From contig NZ_JBJYKD010000047.1 of NCBI RefSeq assembly GCF_049310025.1, positions 1-14,822 of the forward strand: a DNA stretch of 14,822 nt, written 5' to 3'. The notes beneath the pieces were generated by a model. The model saw nothing but the letters and a program-made list of their open reading frames with translations. It was not told where the DNA came from and searched no databases. Positions 6,840 to 13,445 of the stretch are shown here, piece after piece; positions within the stretch are counted from its first letter, which is position 1; every line of letters starts with the position of its first letter. The position numbers were made by a program, and so were the translations under genes. The stretch is from JBJYKD01 sp049310025 (GTDB lineage Bacteria > Bacillota > Thermosediminibacteria > Thermosediminibacterales > Tepidanaerobacteraceae).

Positions 6840-8994
6840 CCCTTTTCTGTAGTGCCTCCTTCTGCTTTCTCTTCAATAATCCCAGCTGCCCTTCCTCTTC
6901 CCCTAGTGAATCTTGGCTGTCTGCAAGCGTGACGACAGGAGCCAGCCCTTTTGAGGGTTCTTTATTTAATTCAAAAGCTTCCTTCTCCCGATTAGCAAGC
7001 TTTTCTGCCTGACGGTTTGCCCTAATGCTCCTTTTCTTCTTCGCATCGCTTTCTCCGTCATCCTTTGCTGCTGCCGCAGCCTTTTGGGCTTCCTGCACTA
7101 TATGCTGTATTTCAGCAATCAGCTCCGCTTTCGCTTGTGCTTCACTATCGGCTGCCTTTTTCTGTTTAAGCTTTTCTGCAGCCAAGAGATTTTGAATCTC
7201 GTCAAAGGTCTTATCCCTGTACCTCACTTGGTGATCAAGTAGATAGCATTTTTCAAAATTAATACCGTCCGCATCTTTTATGTAAATATAGTTCATGTTC
7301 CGTGGGTCGAAACATACCTCCACCTTCCATGTCCCGTTCATTCTGGCTTTTTCAGTCCATCTCTCCTTCAGCATGAGCGGCGAGCCGTAGTACAGGTTCT
7401 TAAACCTTATGCCTCTCGGCGTAACAGTTGCCGTATCGGAGGGCATCAGATGGAGTTTCACAATGTCTTCTGGTACATTCCGCAGTTTTCCTGCACGGTT
7501 TTCTATCCCCCAGTTCCAGATTTCCCGCGGGATACACTCCACATCGTCGGCAATCATCATTTCTTCACGGTTATAGTTCTTCAAATAGTGCTGGTTGTTG
7601 TGGTAAAGCACACACTTTATGATAATTTGCGTAAACTGATAAATATCAAGTTTCGCATCAAGCCTGTAGTCCCTGTCTCCTCTTTCTCTCCCGTCAGGAT
7701 CGACAGTACCAGGAACAACAGACTTGTACTGCAAATTTACGGTTCTGAAATACTGCTCGATAATCCCTTTCCAATCGCATCGGTAAGGCGGGGTATTCAT
7801 TATTTTCACATGGAGTCCGTTAATAAGGTTTTCGGCGTTTTTGCTCTCCAGCTCTCCACGGTCTGCGAGGATGGCTTCTGGAATATGATGAACTGGCCAG
7901 TCCTCCTCGGTTATTTCAATCCCGTATTCTTTGCAGAAAGCAACTTTATCACTGGCCGCATTTGCAATCGCCATCATCGCCGCATTCCACGAAGGCCCTT
8001 CAAGCCCGACATAAATCCCTGCCACCATCCTGCTGAATACATCAATAATTGCGTAGATCACTGGCCGCCCGATAATCCAGTTGCGGTTGTACCTTGATAC
8101 AAGATACACATCCGCCAATGTCGCATCTACCTGAAAGATGGAACCTGGACCCATTGCCTCCGCAGTAGAGCTCCCCAGGACTGGCCTGTACTCCTGTTCA
8201 TACTTTTTGGGACTGAAACGGGTTGATATTTCCTTCTTTATATTCCGCTCTTTCTCGAACCAGTAGCGAAACTGCCAGAAGGTGGGGATTTCCGATGCAG
8301 GCTTTAATATTGGAACCTTAACTCCGTCTTCGATTTTAAATCCTTCGGAAAAATACTCTTTACGCATCAGTTCATAAGTTAGCCGCAGGGAATGCTTGGC
8401 AGAAGAGTAGTAAAACTTGTTAATGGCATTGCGGAATATCTTTTTGACATCTTCATCTACATTTATGCCTTCGCCTACAATATCAGCGTGCTGCCTCGGC
8501 CTGCCCCTTTTGGCACTGCCTATCCTTTTCTCTTTTCCTCTGCCGCCGCACAAATAAAATGACGGCAGCAGAGCATTTTTTGTCTTCCCGTTTCTCCAGT
8601 ATTTTTTGAGGTAGTTTCCGATCGTCTTTACGGATACACCGCTTTTTTCAGCAATGGCTCTGATGTATTTGCTCCGTTCTTTTCGATAATAGATGTGAGG
8701 TTCAAGGGTGACGATTCCGCCAATCAGCTCCCACGCCTTGTCTCGCATCTGCCGTTCTTTTTCAGAAAGTTTGTCCTCCTCTACGACCCGTAAAAAAGGA
8801 TCGTTATGCAATACAGTTGCAAACCCTTCATTTATCCCTTCCTCAATTTCGCTAATCGTTACTGCAAAAGGAAATTCATTTGCTTCTACATCAATTACGA
8901 AAGCCAGATCGGATTGACGATCCAGCCATAAGATTCTCTCAATACTTGTTTCTCCACCATTTTCCCATTTGATAAGCATATTAACCGCCAGCAT
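6832..8994 (-). CDS. tnsB: TnsB DDE transposase
   Basis: The product is 720 residues from the ATG at 8994, chosen because AAGGGGGGAAGG lies just upstream. An in-frame ATG at 9024 would add ten residues inside tnsA. The catalytic triad is D280 (IFQVDAT), D368 (ILADRGE) and E403 (KGIIEQYF). The last two are 35 residues apart, as in Tn7 TnsB and the Mu/retroviral integrase fold. Residues of about 90-130 contain a helix-turn-helix (IRAIAEKSGVSVKTIGNYLK) preceding the core, suited to binding end repeats. The C-terminal 100 residues are highly charged and alanine-rich, where TnsB contacts TnsC. The protein cuts and joins the 3' ends of the element. It overlaps tnsA by 14 bases and tnsC by 8. Confidence 0.95.
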   Translation of the reverse strand: MLAVNMLIKWENGGETSIERILWLDRQSDLAFVIDVEANEFPFAVTISEIEEGINEGFATVLHNDPFLRVVEEDKLSEKERQMRDKAWELIGGIVTLEPHIYYRKERSKYIRAIAEKSGVSVKTIGNYLKKYWRNGKTKNALLPSFYLCGGRGKEKRIGSAKRGRPRQHADIVGEGINVDEDVKKIFRNAINKFYYSSAKHSLRLTYELMRKEYFSEGFKIEDGVKVPILKPASEIPTFWQFRYWFEKERNIKKEISTRFSPKKYEQEYRPVLGSSTAEAMGPGSIFQVDATLADVYLVSRYNRNWIIGRPVIYAIIDVFSRMVAGIYVGLEGPSWNAAMMAIANAASDKVAFCKEYGIEITEEDWPVHHIPEAILADRGELESKNAENLINGLHVKIMNTPPYRCDWKGIIEQYFRTVNLQYKSVVPGTVDPDGRERGDRDYRLDAKLDIYQFTQIIIKCVLYHNNQHYLKNYNREEMMIADDVECIPREIWNWGIENRAGKLRNVPEDIVKLHLMPSDTATVTPRGIRFKNLYYGSPLMLKERWTEKARMNGTWKVEVCFDPRNMNYIYIKDADGINFEKCYLLDHQVRYRDKTFDEIQNLLAAEKLKQKKAADSEAQAKAELIAEIQHIVQEAQKAAAAAKDDGESDAKKKRSIRANRQAEKLANREKEAFELNKEPSKGLAPVVTLADSQDSLGEEEGQLGLLKRKQKEALQKRDG

Positions 8995-9844
8995 AAGCCT
9001 TCCCCCCTTTTCTGGCGGTAGCATCGGTTATATCGACACTATAAGCGGGACGATTAAGGTCAATCGGCTCGTCCATATTTACCTTGATCCTTTTGACCGC
9101 AAGAAGGTGCCTGAAGAGGAACATCCCTGTTCCTGGAGCCAATGCATAATCTTTATCAAACAGCAATGCCGTCTTTCGTATCGACTCGGAACTTTGAGAG
9201 AGTCTAAATAAAAAAGCCTCTGCCAGCTCAGCCAAGTCACCTTCAGACAGCCCTGTATCAGCATAAGCATAGCGCGCCGAATGTATCCATTCAATGTTTT
9301 TTGCTTTGATAACAGGAATATCTTTATTCGTTACAATTCCCCAGTCGATACCCCTTGCTTCCCAATAACGCCTTTCTATTTCAAGCCGTTCAAGGCTTAT
9401 TCTCCTTTCCAGCTCACTTGCCGCCTTAAGGCTCCTCGCCAAATACCTTACACTGCCATCATGATTCCTCACCGTGATCAAAAACGAAGTTGAAATAACA
9501 TACGGCGTCCCTGACTTTTTGTCGGTAAACAAATCAAACCGCAGATCTTCTCTATCCTGCACCCAGTCTTCATAATCCAATAGCGGAAAATGTTCTCTTA
9601 TGTCAATTACTGAATCTTCCCATTCAAGTAAATAAAAGAACCTTGCCTCGCTATCCGTAAAAAGATGGTGAATCCGTCCCGTCTTCCACCCGAAAATTCT
9701 GTGGCAGCGGCCCTTTGACGGAAAATCCTGGACGGTTAGCCAGGGCTTATAGTCTTTCCCTTCTCCCTGTCCGCGCCCTTCTTTTAGAAATCTTCTGTAT
9801 TTTTCTTCTGACCAGTCAGTATTGTATTTCCCATTATCAATCAT
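8981..9844 (-). CDS. tnsA: TnsA-family endonuclease with catalytic Asp replaced by Ser
   Basis: This 287-residue protein is colinear with Tn7 TnsA. It shares KEGRGQGEGKDYKPWLTVQD (21-40), the GWKTGRIHH block, EWEDSVIDIREHFPLL (74-89) and LEIERRYWEARGIDW. TnsA cuts the 5' ends of the transposon, and E63, D114 and K132 of Tn7 TnsA are its catalytic residues. Here E66 (FTDSEARFF) and K140 (ARSLKAA) are kept, but the STDFL motif reads STSFL, so S120 (codon TCG at 9485-9487) replaces the Asp. The fold and the C-terminal TnsC-binding part look intact, so it may be a structural partner with lost or reduced cleavage. The ATG has AAGGAG directly adjacent, an unusually short spacing, and no other in-frame start is plausible. 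It is first in the operon and has its own promoter region. Confidence 0.92.
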   Translation of the reverse strand: MIDNGKYNTDWSEEKYRRFLKEGRGQGEGKDYKPWLTVQDFPSKGRCHRIFGWKTGRIHHLFTDSEARFFYLLEWEDSVIDIREHFPLLDYEDWVQDREDLRFDLFTDKKSGTPYVISTSFLITVRNHDGSVRYLARSLKAASELERRISLERLEIERRYWEARGIDWGIVTNKDIPVIKAKNIEWIHSARYAYADTGLSEGDLAELAEAFLFRLSQSSESIRKTALLFDKDYALAPGTGMFLFRHLLAVKRIKVNMDEPIDLNRPAYSVDITDATARKGGKAYAGG

Positions 9845-9854
9845 CTCCTTGAAA

Positions 9855-9873
9855 TAATAAAGAATTTATTATA
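9855..9873 (-). promoter_or_regulatory. tnsA promoter -10 with overlapping inverted repeat
   Basis: On the minus strand a TATAAT (9868-9873) is followed at once by the inverted repeat TAATAAA-N3-TTTATTA (9855-9871), shortly before the tnsA ATG. No good -35 is seen 17 bases upstream. A weak -10 overlapped by an operator-like repeat would suit a tightly controlled transposition operon. Confidence 0.4.
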
Positions 9874-9939
9874 GTTTTTAAAAGGCGACCTATTTTAACC
9901 AAAATACAAAATCTTTTTTATTACTCTGTTTATGTTGTA

Positions 9940-9969
9940 AAGGATCTGGAGAATAGTCCCCAGATCCTT
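9940..9969 (-). terminator. Hairpin separating the coiled-coil gene from tnsA
   Basis: AAGGATCTGG (9940-9949) and CCAGATCCTT (9960-9969) form a perfect 10-bp stem with a 10-base loop, six bases past the stop codon of the upstream minus-strand gene. The T-tract on either side is poor, but the position suits termination before the tns operon. Confidence 0.55.
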
Positions 9970-9975
9970 CTAACA

Positions 9976-10806
9976 TTATGAAACTAACTTAACTAAATCA
10001 TATTTGCCTAAATAATTACTTATAACAATCGCTTCGCCTTCTATGTTATCATAATAATCATTATAATCATTTTCTGAATCATTATCCTCATCATAAGGAA
10101 ACTTTTTAATTTTTACGATATAAGCATTATATCCTTTATCAATCAGTTCTTTAACCGCTTTTAATGTTTCAAAGCTTGGATTATCTGCTTCATCCCAACA
10201 GCCATTGTCGAAATAGTCCAGTGTAAAATCAGGAAATTCTTTTCTTGCTCTTTCGTACACATAATCTGTTTGGCACTCATATCCTAATTCTAAAGCCAAT
10301 TTCAATTTTTCACTTCCGTGTTGTTCAATCCAAGCTTTTCTTTCTTTTATGATTTGCTCTTTTTTCTGCCTTATCTTTTCTTCCTTTTCCTTTTTTTTCT
10401 TTTCTAGTTCTTGTTCCTGTTCATTTATTATCTTTTCTTTTTTCTTATATTCTTTTTCTAATAACTTTTTTTGTTCCTCTAATATTGCTTTTTTCTCTGT
10501 TATCTTTTTCACTCTGTTCTTTTCCCATTCAATCAATTGCTCTACTGTCTGAGGCTCACTAAACCTTTTAACTTCTCTTACTCCTTCAATATTACAATAA
10601 AAACCACGAAATGACTGTCCTTCCACAAGGGTATAGTCAACTAAAACTTCATTAAGAGAATATTCTTTGTCTTCGTAAACACTAATCTTTACTCCAATAT
10701 CTAAATTTTCAATGTTTCCATATTTGTCTACTTTTGCGAGTTCAAGAATTTCTGGTGTAACATCGCAGCAAATTTCTTGCAATTCCTTACCATTGCCTCC
10801 GCTCAA
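9976..10806 (-). CDS. Coiled-coil protein of unknown function (5' end probably frame-broken)
   Basis: This frame encodes 276 residues from a TTG at 10806. The middle (about 85-165) is an almost continuous Lys/Glu/Gln-rich coiled coil. The C-terminal part (about 170-276) is a compact acidic domain with YNAYIVKIKKFPYDEDNDSE. I do not recognise the family. The TTG start lacks a good ribosome-binding site. Immediately upstream, in the +1-offset frame, is a short ORF with an excellent site (AGGGG, 8 bases, ATG) that overlaps it. A -1 shift at a run of six A would join the two into a smooth protein of about 301 residues. The gene lies downstream of the XRE gene on the same strand and ends at a hairpin before tnsA. 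Confidence 0.7.
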   Translation of the reverse strand: MSGGNGKELQEICCDVTPEILELAKVDKYGNIENLDIGVKISVYEDKEYSLNEVLVDYTLVEGQSFRGFYCNIEGVREVKRFSEPQTVEQLIEWEKNRVKKITEKKAILEEQKKLLEKEYKKKEKIINEQEQELEKKKKEKEEKIRQKKEQIIKERKAWIEQHGSEKLKLALELGYECQTDYVYERARKEFPDFTLDYFDNGCWDEADNPSFETLKAVKELIDKGYNAYIVKIKKFPYDEDNDSENDYNDYYDNIEGEAIVISNYLGKYDLVKLVS

Positions 10807-10877
10807 AAGGCTTTTTTCCTTCCTTCTTCATCGAGAAGATATCTAATTCTAACTTTTTTGTTTAATTCTGTCGTCAT
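10803..10877 (-). CDS. 24-codon ORF, likely the true 5' end of the coiled-coil gene
   Basis: It starts at ATG 10877 with AGGGGTTGATTAT upstream and encodes MTTELNKKVRIRYLLDEEGR then KKAF, stopping at TGA 10805-10803. The stop overlaps the TTG start of the downstream frame. The last codons contain AAAAAA (T-run at 10812-10817 on the plus strand). With seven A instead of six, the reading would continue as GRKKSLLSGGNGKEL into the long frame. So this is a frameshift mutation, a homopolymer sequencing error, or programmed slippage. It is less likely to be an independent leader peptide. Confidence 0.5.
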   Translation of the reverse strand: MTTELNKKVRIRYLLDEEGRKKAF

Positions 10878-10924
10878 ATAATCAACCCCTTTCAGTGAAT
10901 TTCTAAATATGGGCTTATAATTTG

Positions 10925-11140
10925 TCATAATTTTGTGTCTATAATAAACCCTTCTATATCCTTCCCTAAAGCCGCAGCAATTTTTCCAATTGTCTGCGGC
11001 CTTGGAATTACCTTATTATGTTCTATTCTCATCACAGTTTTTGGACTTAAATTCGCCTCTTCTGCCAGCTGAACTATGCTTTTGCCCTGTCTGGCACGCT
11101 CAAGTTTAATTCTGGATAAATCATATTTGGACTCACTCAT
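10925..11140 (-). CDS. Small XRE-family (Cro-like) transcriptional regulator
   Basis: The product is 71 residues, nearly all of it one helix-turn-helix domain. LARARQGKS-like helix 1 is followed by IVQLAEEANLSPKTVMRIEH (22-41), with the turn at NLSP, and then by RPQTIGKIAAALGKDIEGF. The start has AAAGGGGGTGAAAGG upstream and a clear promoter (TTGTAA, 17 bases, TATAAT) on the minus strand. It is divergent from the 183-aa XRE gene across a region with repeated ACTAAC motifs, a Cro/CI-like arrangement. The coiled-coil gene follows 48 bases downstream and is probably co-transcribed. Confidence 0.88.
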   Translation of the reverse strand: MSESKYDLSRIKLERARQGKSIVQLAEEANLSPKTVMRIEHNKVIPRPQTIGKIAAALGKDIEGFIIDTKL

Positions 11141-11145
11141 CCTTT

Positions 11146-11236
11146 CACCCCCTTTCGCTAACTTTTAGGCTGTTTTTATTATATCATCCATTTGGTTAAT
11201 TTACAAATTTTACTCTTCATTTTTTACTAACTTTTT
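11146..11236. repeat. Duplicated regulatory segment, copy 1
   Basis: About 90 bases, from CCCCTTTCGCTAACTTTTAGG to TTTTTACTAACTTTTTTTCC, recur with good identity almost exactly 200 bases further on. This copy contains the promoter and ribosome-binding site of the 71-aa regulator, bracketed by two CTAACTTTT motifs. Confidence 0.75.
11178..11206 (-). promoter_or_regulatory. Promoter of the 71-aa XRE gene
   Basis: On the minus strand TTGTAA (11201-11206) and TATAAT (11178-11183) are 17 bases apart, and the start codon follows about 38 bases downstream of the -10. Confidence 0.7.
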
Positions 11237-11345
11237 TTCCTTTCTTCGTTAACATTCTCAATATAAAAATGTTGTTAGTAACTACTTCCGATACGGCATA
11301 TGCCAAAATCAAATAATAAGTAATAACAGGAATTATTTATACATA

Positions 11346-11437
11346 CCACCCCTTTCACTAACTTTTAGGACGATTTTATTATAACATCTATTTTGTTAAT
11401 ATGCAAATTTTTCTGTTATATTTTTTACTAACTTTTT
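11346..11437. repeat. Duplicated regulatory segment, copy 2
   Basis: This copy matches the segment at 11146-11236. It keeps a minus-strand promoter (TTGCAT 11401-11406, 17 bases, TATAAT 11378-11383) and GAAAGGGGTGGT as a ribosome-binding site. The ATG that follows opens only a three-codon ORF (ATG TAT AAA TAA). The roughly 110 bases between the copies hold no gene. It may be the control region of a lost second regulator gene or a tandem duplication. Its ACTAAC motif at 11427-11432 abuts the presumed -35 of the rightward XRE gene. Confidence 0.7.
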
Positions 11438-11485
11438 TTCCCGCCACTTCTGTGCTATACTCATAACGAAAGGAGATGATCTCAA

Positions 11486-12037
11486 TTGATCGGGGAAAGA
11501 CTTAAAATGCTTCGGAAAGAAAAAGGACTTACAATGAAAGAAATAGGAAAAATTATTGGAGTTTCTGACGCTGCATGGACTAAATATGAAACCAACCGTG
11601 CTGAACCTTCCATAGCCAGTCTAAATAAAATTGCCGATTTTTTTCAGGTTTCACTTGACTTTTTGCTTGGCCGCACTAATATAAGAGATCCCCAGTTTGT
11701 AGAAAAGGCAAATATGTTGAGTGAATTCATAAAAGAATTCGAGTGGTCTGCCATAGGGGATCCATCTCAAATGTATTTTCTGGTAGAAAATCTATCCGAA
11801 TCTATTCGAAAATATAAAAGAGAGCAAATAACAGAATCAGAACTACAATCACTGTTAAAAACCATCAGCGATGTAGTGGTTTACTTTAATGATCTTTCGG
11901 ATCTGAAAATAAACAACAAAGCTATTACTAAAGAAGTCATGACACTGTATAAAAAGTTTTTATCTCAAATTATTGAGGACTTAAATAACATTTTTGAAGA
12001 GCTATATAAAAATGTATTGGACGAGGAAAAACAATAA
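11486..12037 (+). CDS. XRE-family (CI-like) transcriptional regulator with C-terminal helical domain
   Basis: The product is 183 residues. Residues 1-62 are a typical XRE domain (MIGERLKMLRKEKGLTMKEI, then VSDAAWTKYETNRAEPSIAS, then ADFFQVSLDFLLGRTN). Residues 70-183 are helical and acidic with no recognised enzyme motif, and probably mediate dimerisation or ligand sensing. The start is TTG at 11486, ten bases after AGGAG, and no ATG is in frame nearby. A -10 TATACT at 11456-11461 lacks a proper -35. The ACTAAC operator-like motif sits there instead, so the gene may be under positive control or autorepression. It is divergent from the 71-aa regulator and upstream of the recombinase gene on the same strand. 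Confidence 0.88.
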   Translation: MIGERLKMLRKEKGLTMKEIGKIIGVSDAAWTKYETNRAEPSIASLNKIADFFQVSLDFLLGRTNIRDPQFVEKANMLSEFIKEFEWSAIGDPSQMYFLVENLSESIRKYKREQITESELQSLLKTISDVVVYFNDLSDLKINNKAITKEVMTLYKKFLSQIIEDLNNIFEELYKNVLDEEKQ

Positions 12038-12043
12038 AAAATA

Positions 12044-12163
12044 TTATGTAGCCAGATTTTATTATCTTATTTTCGTTTTTAAAAACGAAACAACCGAAAA
12101 GTCCGTTTTTAAAATCGTAAAACTTGCTACATAACGTAATATTATGAAGCTAGATTATGTAGC
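12044..12163. repeat. TTATGTAGC motif cluster upstream of the recombinase gene
   Basis: TTATGTAGC occurs at 12044-12052 and 12155-12163, and its inverse GCTACATAA at 12126-12134. The first and last-named copies bracket the palindromes of site B; the inverse copy and 12155-12163 form an inverted pair with a 20-base spacer just before the recombinase start. Half-sites with this spacing are candidates for tyrosine-recombinase or regulator binding. Variants (TTATGTAAGC, CATGTAGC) also follow site A near 3114-3143. Confidence 0.6.
12071..12123. repeat. Palindrome pair (site B), left arm of the inverted repeat around the recombinase gene
   Basis: TTTCGTTTTTAAAAACGAAA at 12071-12090 is a perfect 20-bp palindrome, followed by a second imperfect one (CGTTTTTAAAATCG, 12104-12117). 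The blocks 12075-12094 and 12105-12123 match, in inverted orientation, 13426-13445 (18 of 20) and 13407-13425 (17 of 19). The spacer between blocks is 10 bp here and 0 bp there. Confidence 0.75.
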
Positions 12164-12196
12164 ATTCCAATCTGCTAAATATTAGGAGGGAATTAT

Positions 12197-13072
12197 GTGG
12201 ATTGGATAAAGGAATTTGAAAAAATATTAAAGCAAACAGGGAAAAGCCAGAATACGGTTGAAAGCTACTGTACGGACATTCAAGAATTTTTGCAATGGTT
12301 TGGGCAAACATATGGAAAGCCTTTTGACGGGCGTCTGTTTGAACAAGATGTCCGCGAATACCGCAACTATCTCTTAAATATTCTAAAACAAAAACCATCG
12401 ACCATTAATCGGAAAATGGCTTCACTCAAGTGCTTCAACCAATTCCTTATACAAGTTGGCAGTGGGACTGAAATAGAGATATGCGGTATTTCTCTTTCAG
12501 ATATACATGATAGAGAAATCCAGACAGTTGACCGAATTTCCCTGAACAGGCTTAAACGTGCAATATATTCGAATGGGAACAAAAGGGATATCGCTATTAT
12601 TGAAGTTCTTTCAAACACAGGAATCAGAGTGAGCGAATTGATTAATTTGACAGTGGACGATGTTATCCTTACAAAACGCAATGGTAGTCAAACCTACTCT
12701 TACATAATAGTGAGACAAGGGAAAGGCGAAAAATATAGGGAAGTACCGCTCAATGCTTCTGCCAGGAAAGCATTACAAGAATATCTTTCAGCCCGAAATT
12801 CTGTTTGCAAAAAACTTTTTGTCGGCCAGAGAGGCCCCTTACAGCGGGAAGCAATAGACAAAATTCTAAAAAAGTATTGCCGTATAGCTGGCATTGAAGA
12901 GATTTCTGCACATGTTCTGCGCCATACTTTTTGCACCCGTCTGATGTCTGAAAATGTTCCCTTACCCATCATTTCAAAACTTGCAGGCCACTCAAGCATC
13001 CAAACTACAATGAACTTCTATATTCGAGTGAGCCGAGCCGATAAGGCTGCTGCAGTAGAAAAACTTTCCTAA
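12197..13072 (+). CDS. Tyrosine recombinase/integrase, XerC/XerD-type
   Basis: The product is 291 residues, the usual length of Xer-like recombinases. Residues 1-90 form the SAM-like core-binding domain. The catalytic domain carries the full set: R144 (TGIRVSEL), K176 (GKGEKYREVPL), H239 and R242 (HVLRHTF), H265 (LAGHSS) and the nucleophile Y275 (MNFYIRV). It cuts and rejoins DNA at paired inverted sites and is probably active. The start is GTG at 12197, seven bases after AGGAGG; the overlapping ATG at 12195 hits a stop at once. It is preceded by palindromes and TTATGTAGC repeats and followed by a bidirectional terminator. It may integrate or excise a host element, resolve cointegrates, or invert the segment between its flanking repeats. 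Confidence 0.92.
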   Translation: MDWIKEFEKILKQTGKSQNTVESYCTDIQEFLQWFGQTYGKPFDGRLFEQDVREYRNYLLNILKQKPSTINRKMASLKCFNQFLIQVGSGTEIEICGISLSDIHDREIQTVDRISLNRLKRAIYSNGNKRDIAIIEVLSNTGIRVSELINLTVDDVILTKRNGSQTYSYIIVRQGKGEKYREVPLNASARKALQEYLSARNSVCKKLFVGQRGPLQREAIDKILKKYCRIAGIEEISAHVLRHTFCTRLMSENVPLPIISKLAGHSSIQTTMNFYIRVSRADKAAAVEKLS

Positions 13073-13087
13073 CATAATGCAAACAAA

Positions 13088-13119
13088 AAACCGCAGGATT
13101 CTTTAAAAACCTGCGGTTT
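13088..13119. terminator. Bidirectional terminator after the recombinase gene
   Basis: AAACCGCAGG (13088-13097) pairs with CCTGCGGTTT (13110-13119) in a perfect 10-bp stem. On the minus strand it is followed by TTTTTTG, and on the plus strand by a weaker T-rich stretch. It serves the convergent recombinase gene and the 43-aa gene. Confidence 0.8.
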
Positions 13120-13144
13120 CACTTATTTTTAAGATGCAGAAATT

Positions 13145-13276
13145 CTATTTCCCTGTAAGCAATTCATAAACGTTAGCTACATTTATTCCAAATTCTGCTA
13201 CATCATTTTCGTGGTGCGCAAGATAAATTATCTGCTCTAATACATCTTCTGCATTATTATATTTTCCCTTATCCAT
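13145..13276 (-). CDS. Small 43-aa protein, paralogue of the 57-aa protein at 1804-1977
   Basis: The product is 43 residues from an ATG with GGAGGGCAGG upstream at a slightly long spacing. It is acidic, helical and soluble, with no signal or membrane segment. LEQIIYLA, NDVAEFGINVANV and YELLTGK match, in order, the corresponding parts of the 57-aa protein (QEIIF, NDLVQFGREVAQI, YEILTGK). The other protein has about ten more residues (LFDYWLLEKEP) before the final motif. The function is unknown. It has its own promoter with an inverted repeat and shares a bidirectional terminator with the convergent recombinase gene. Family conservation between two separated loci supports both being real genes. 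Confidence 0.65.
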   Translation of the reverse strand: MDKGKYNNAEDVLEQIIYLAHHENDVAEFGINVANVYELLTGK

Positions 13277-13300
13277 AATGATAACCTGCCCTCCAAATTT

Positions 13301-13323
13301 AATATGTATGGAAACATATTATA
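13301..13323 (-). promoter_or_regulatory. Promoter -10 with operator-like inverted repeat for the 43-aa gene
   Basis: AATATGT (13301-13307) and ACATATT (13314-13320) form a 7-bp inverted repeat with a 6-base centre, overlapping a minus-strand TATAAT (13318-13323). The -35 is not convincing. This suggests control by a dimeric regulator. Confidence 0.45.
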
Positions 13324-13406
13324 GCGCACAAAGCAATAGAAAAAAAGCACAAACAATTATTTTTCGAAATTTTAACCCTGCAATTTTGAAATCTTCACAT
13401 GTTTCT

Positions 13407-13445
13407 ATTTTACGATTTTAAAATCGTTGTTTCGTTTTAAAAAAT
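13407..13445. repeat. Palindrome pair (site C), right arm of the inverted repeat around the recombinase gene
   Basis: ACGATTTTAAAATCGT (13412-13427) is a perfect 16-bp palindrome, followed by TTTCGTTTTAAAAAATG. Reverse-complemented, the block matches site B at 12075-12123 in two segments (18/20 and 17/19 identical), with a 10-bp deletion between them. The two sites enclose the recombinase and 43-aa genes. Confidence 0.75.

Noticed and set aside
7450..8097. Long 215-codon frame on the plus strand opposite tnsB.
   Set aside because: It lies entirely within tnsB, has no family features, and is explained by codon bias of the real gene on the other strand.
12150..12999. Minus-strand frames opposite the recombinase gene.
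   Set aside because: They overlap a clear tyrosine recombinase with all catalytic residues and show no ribosome-binding sites or protein features.
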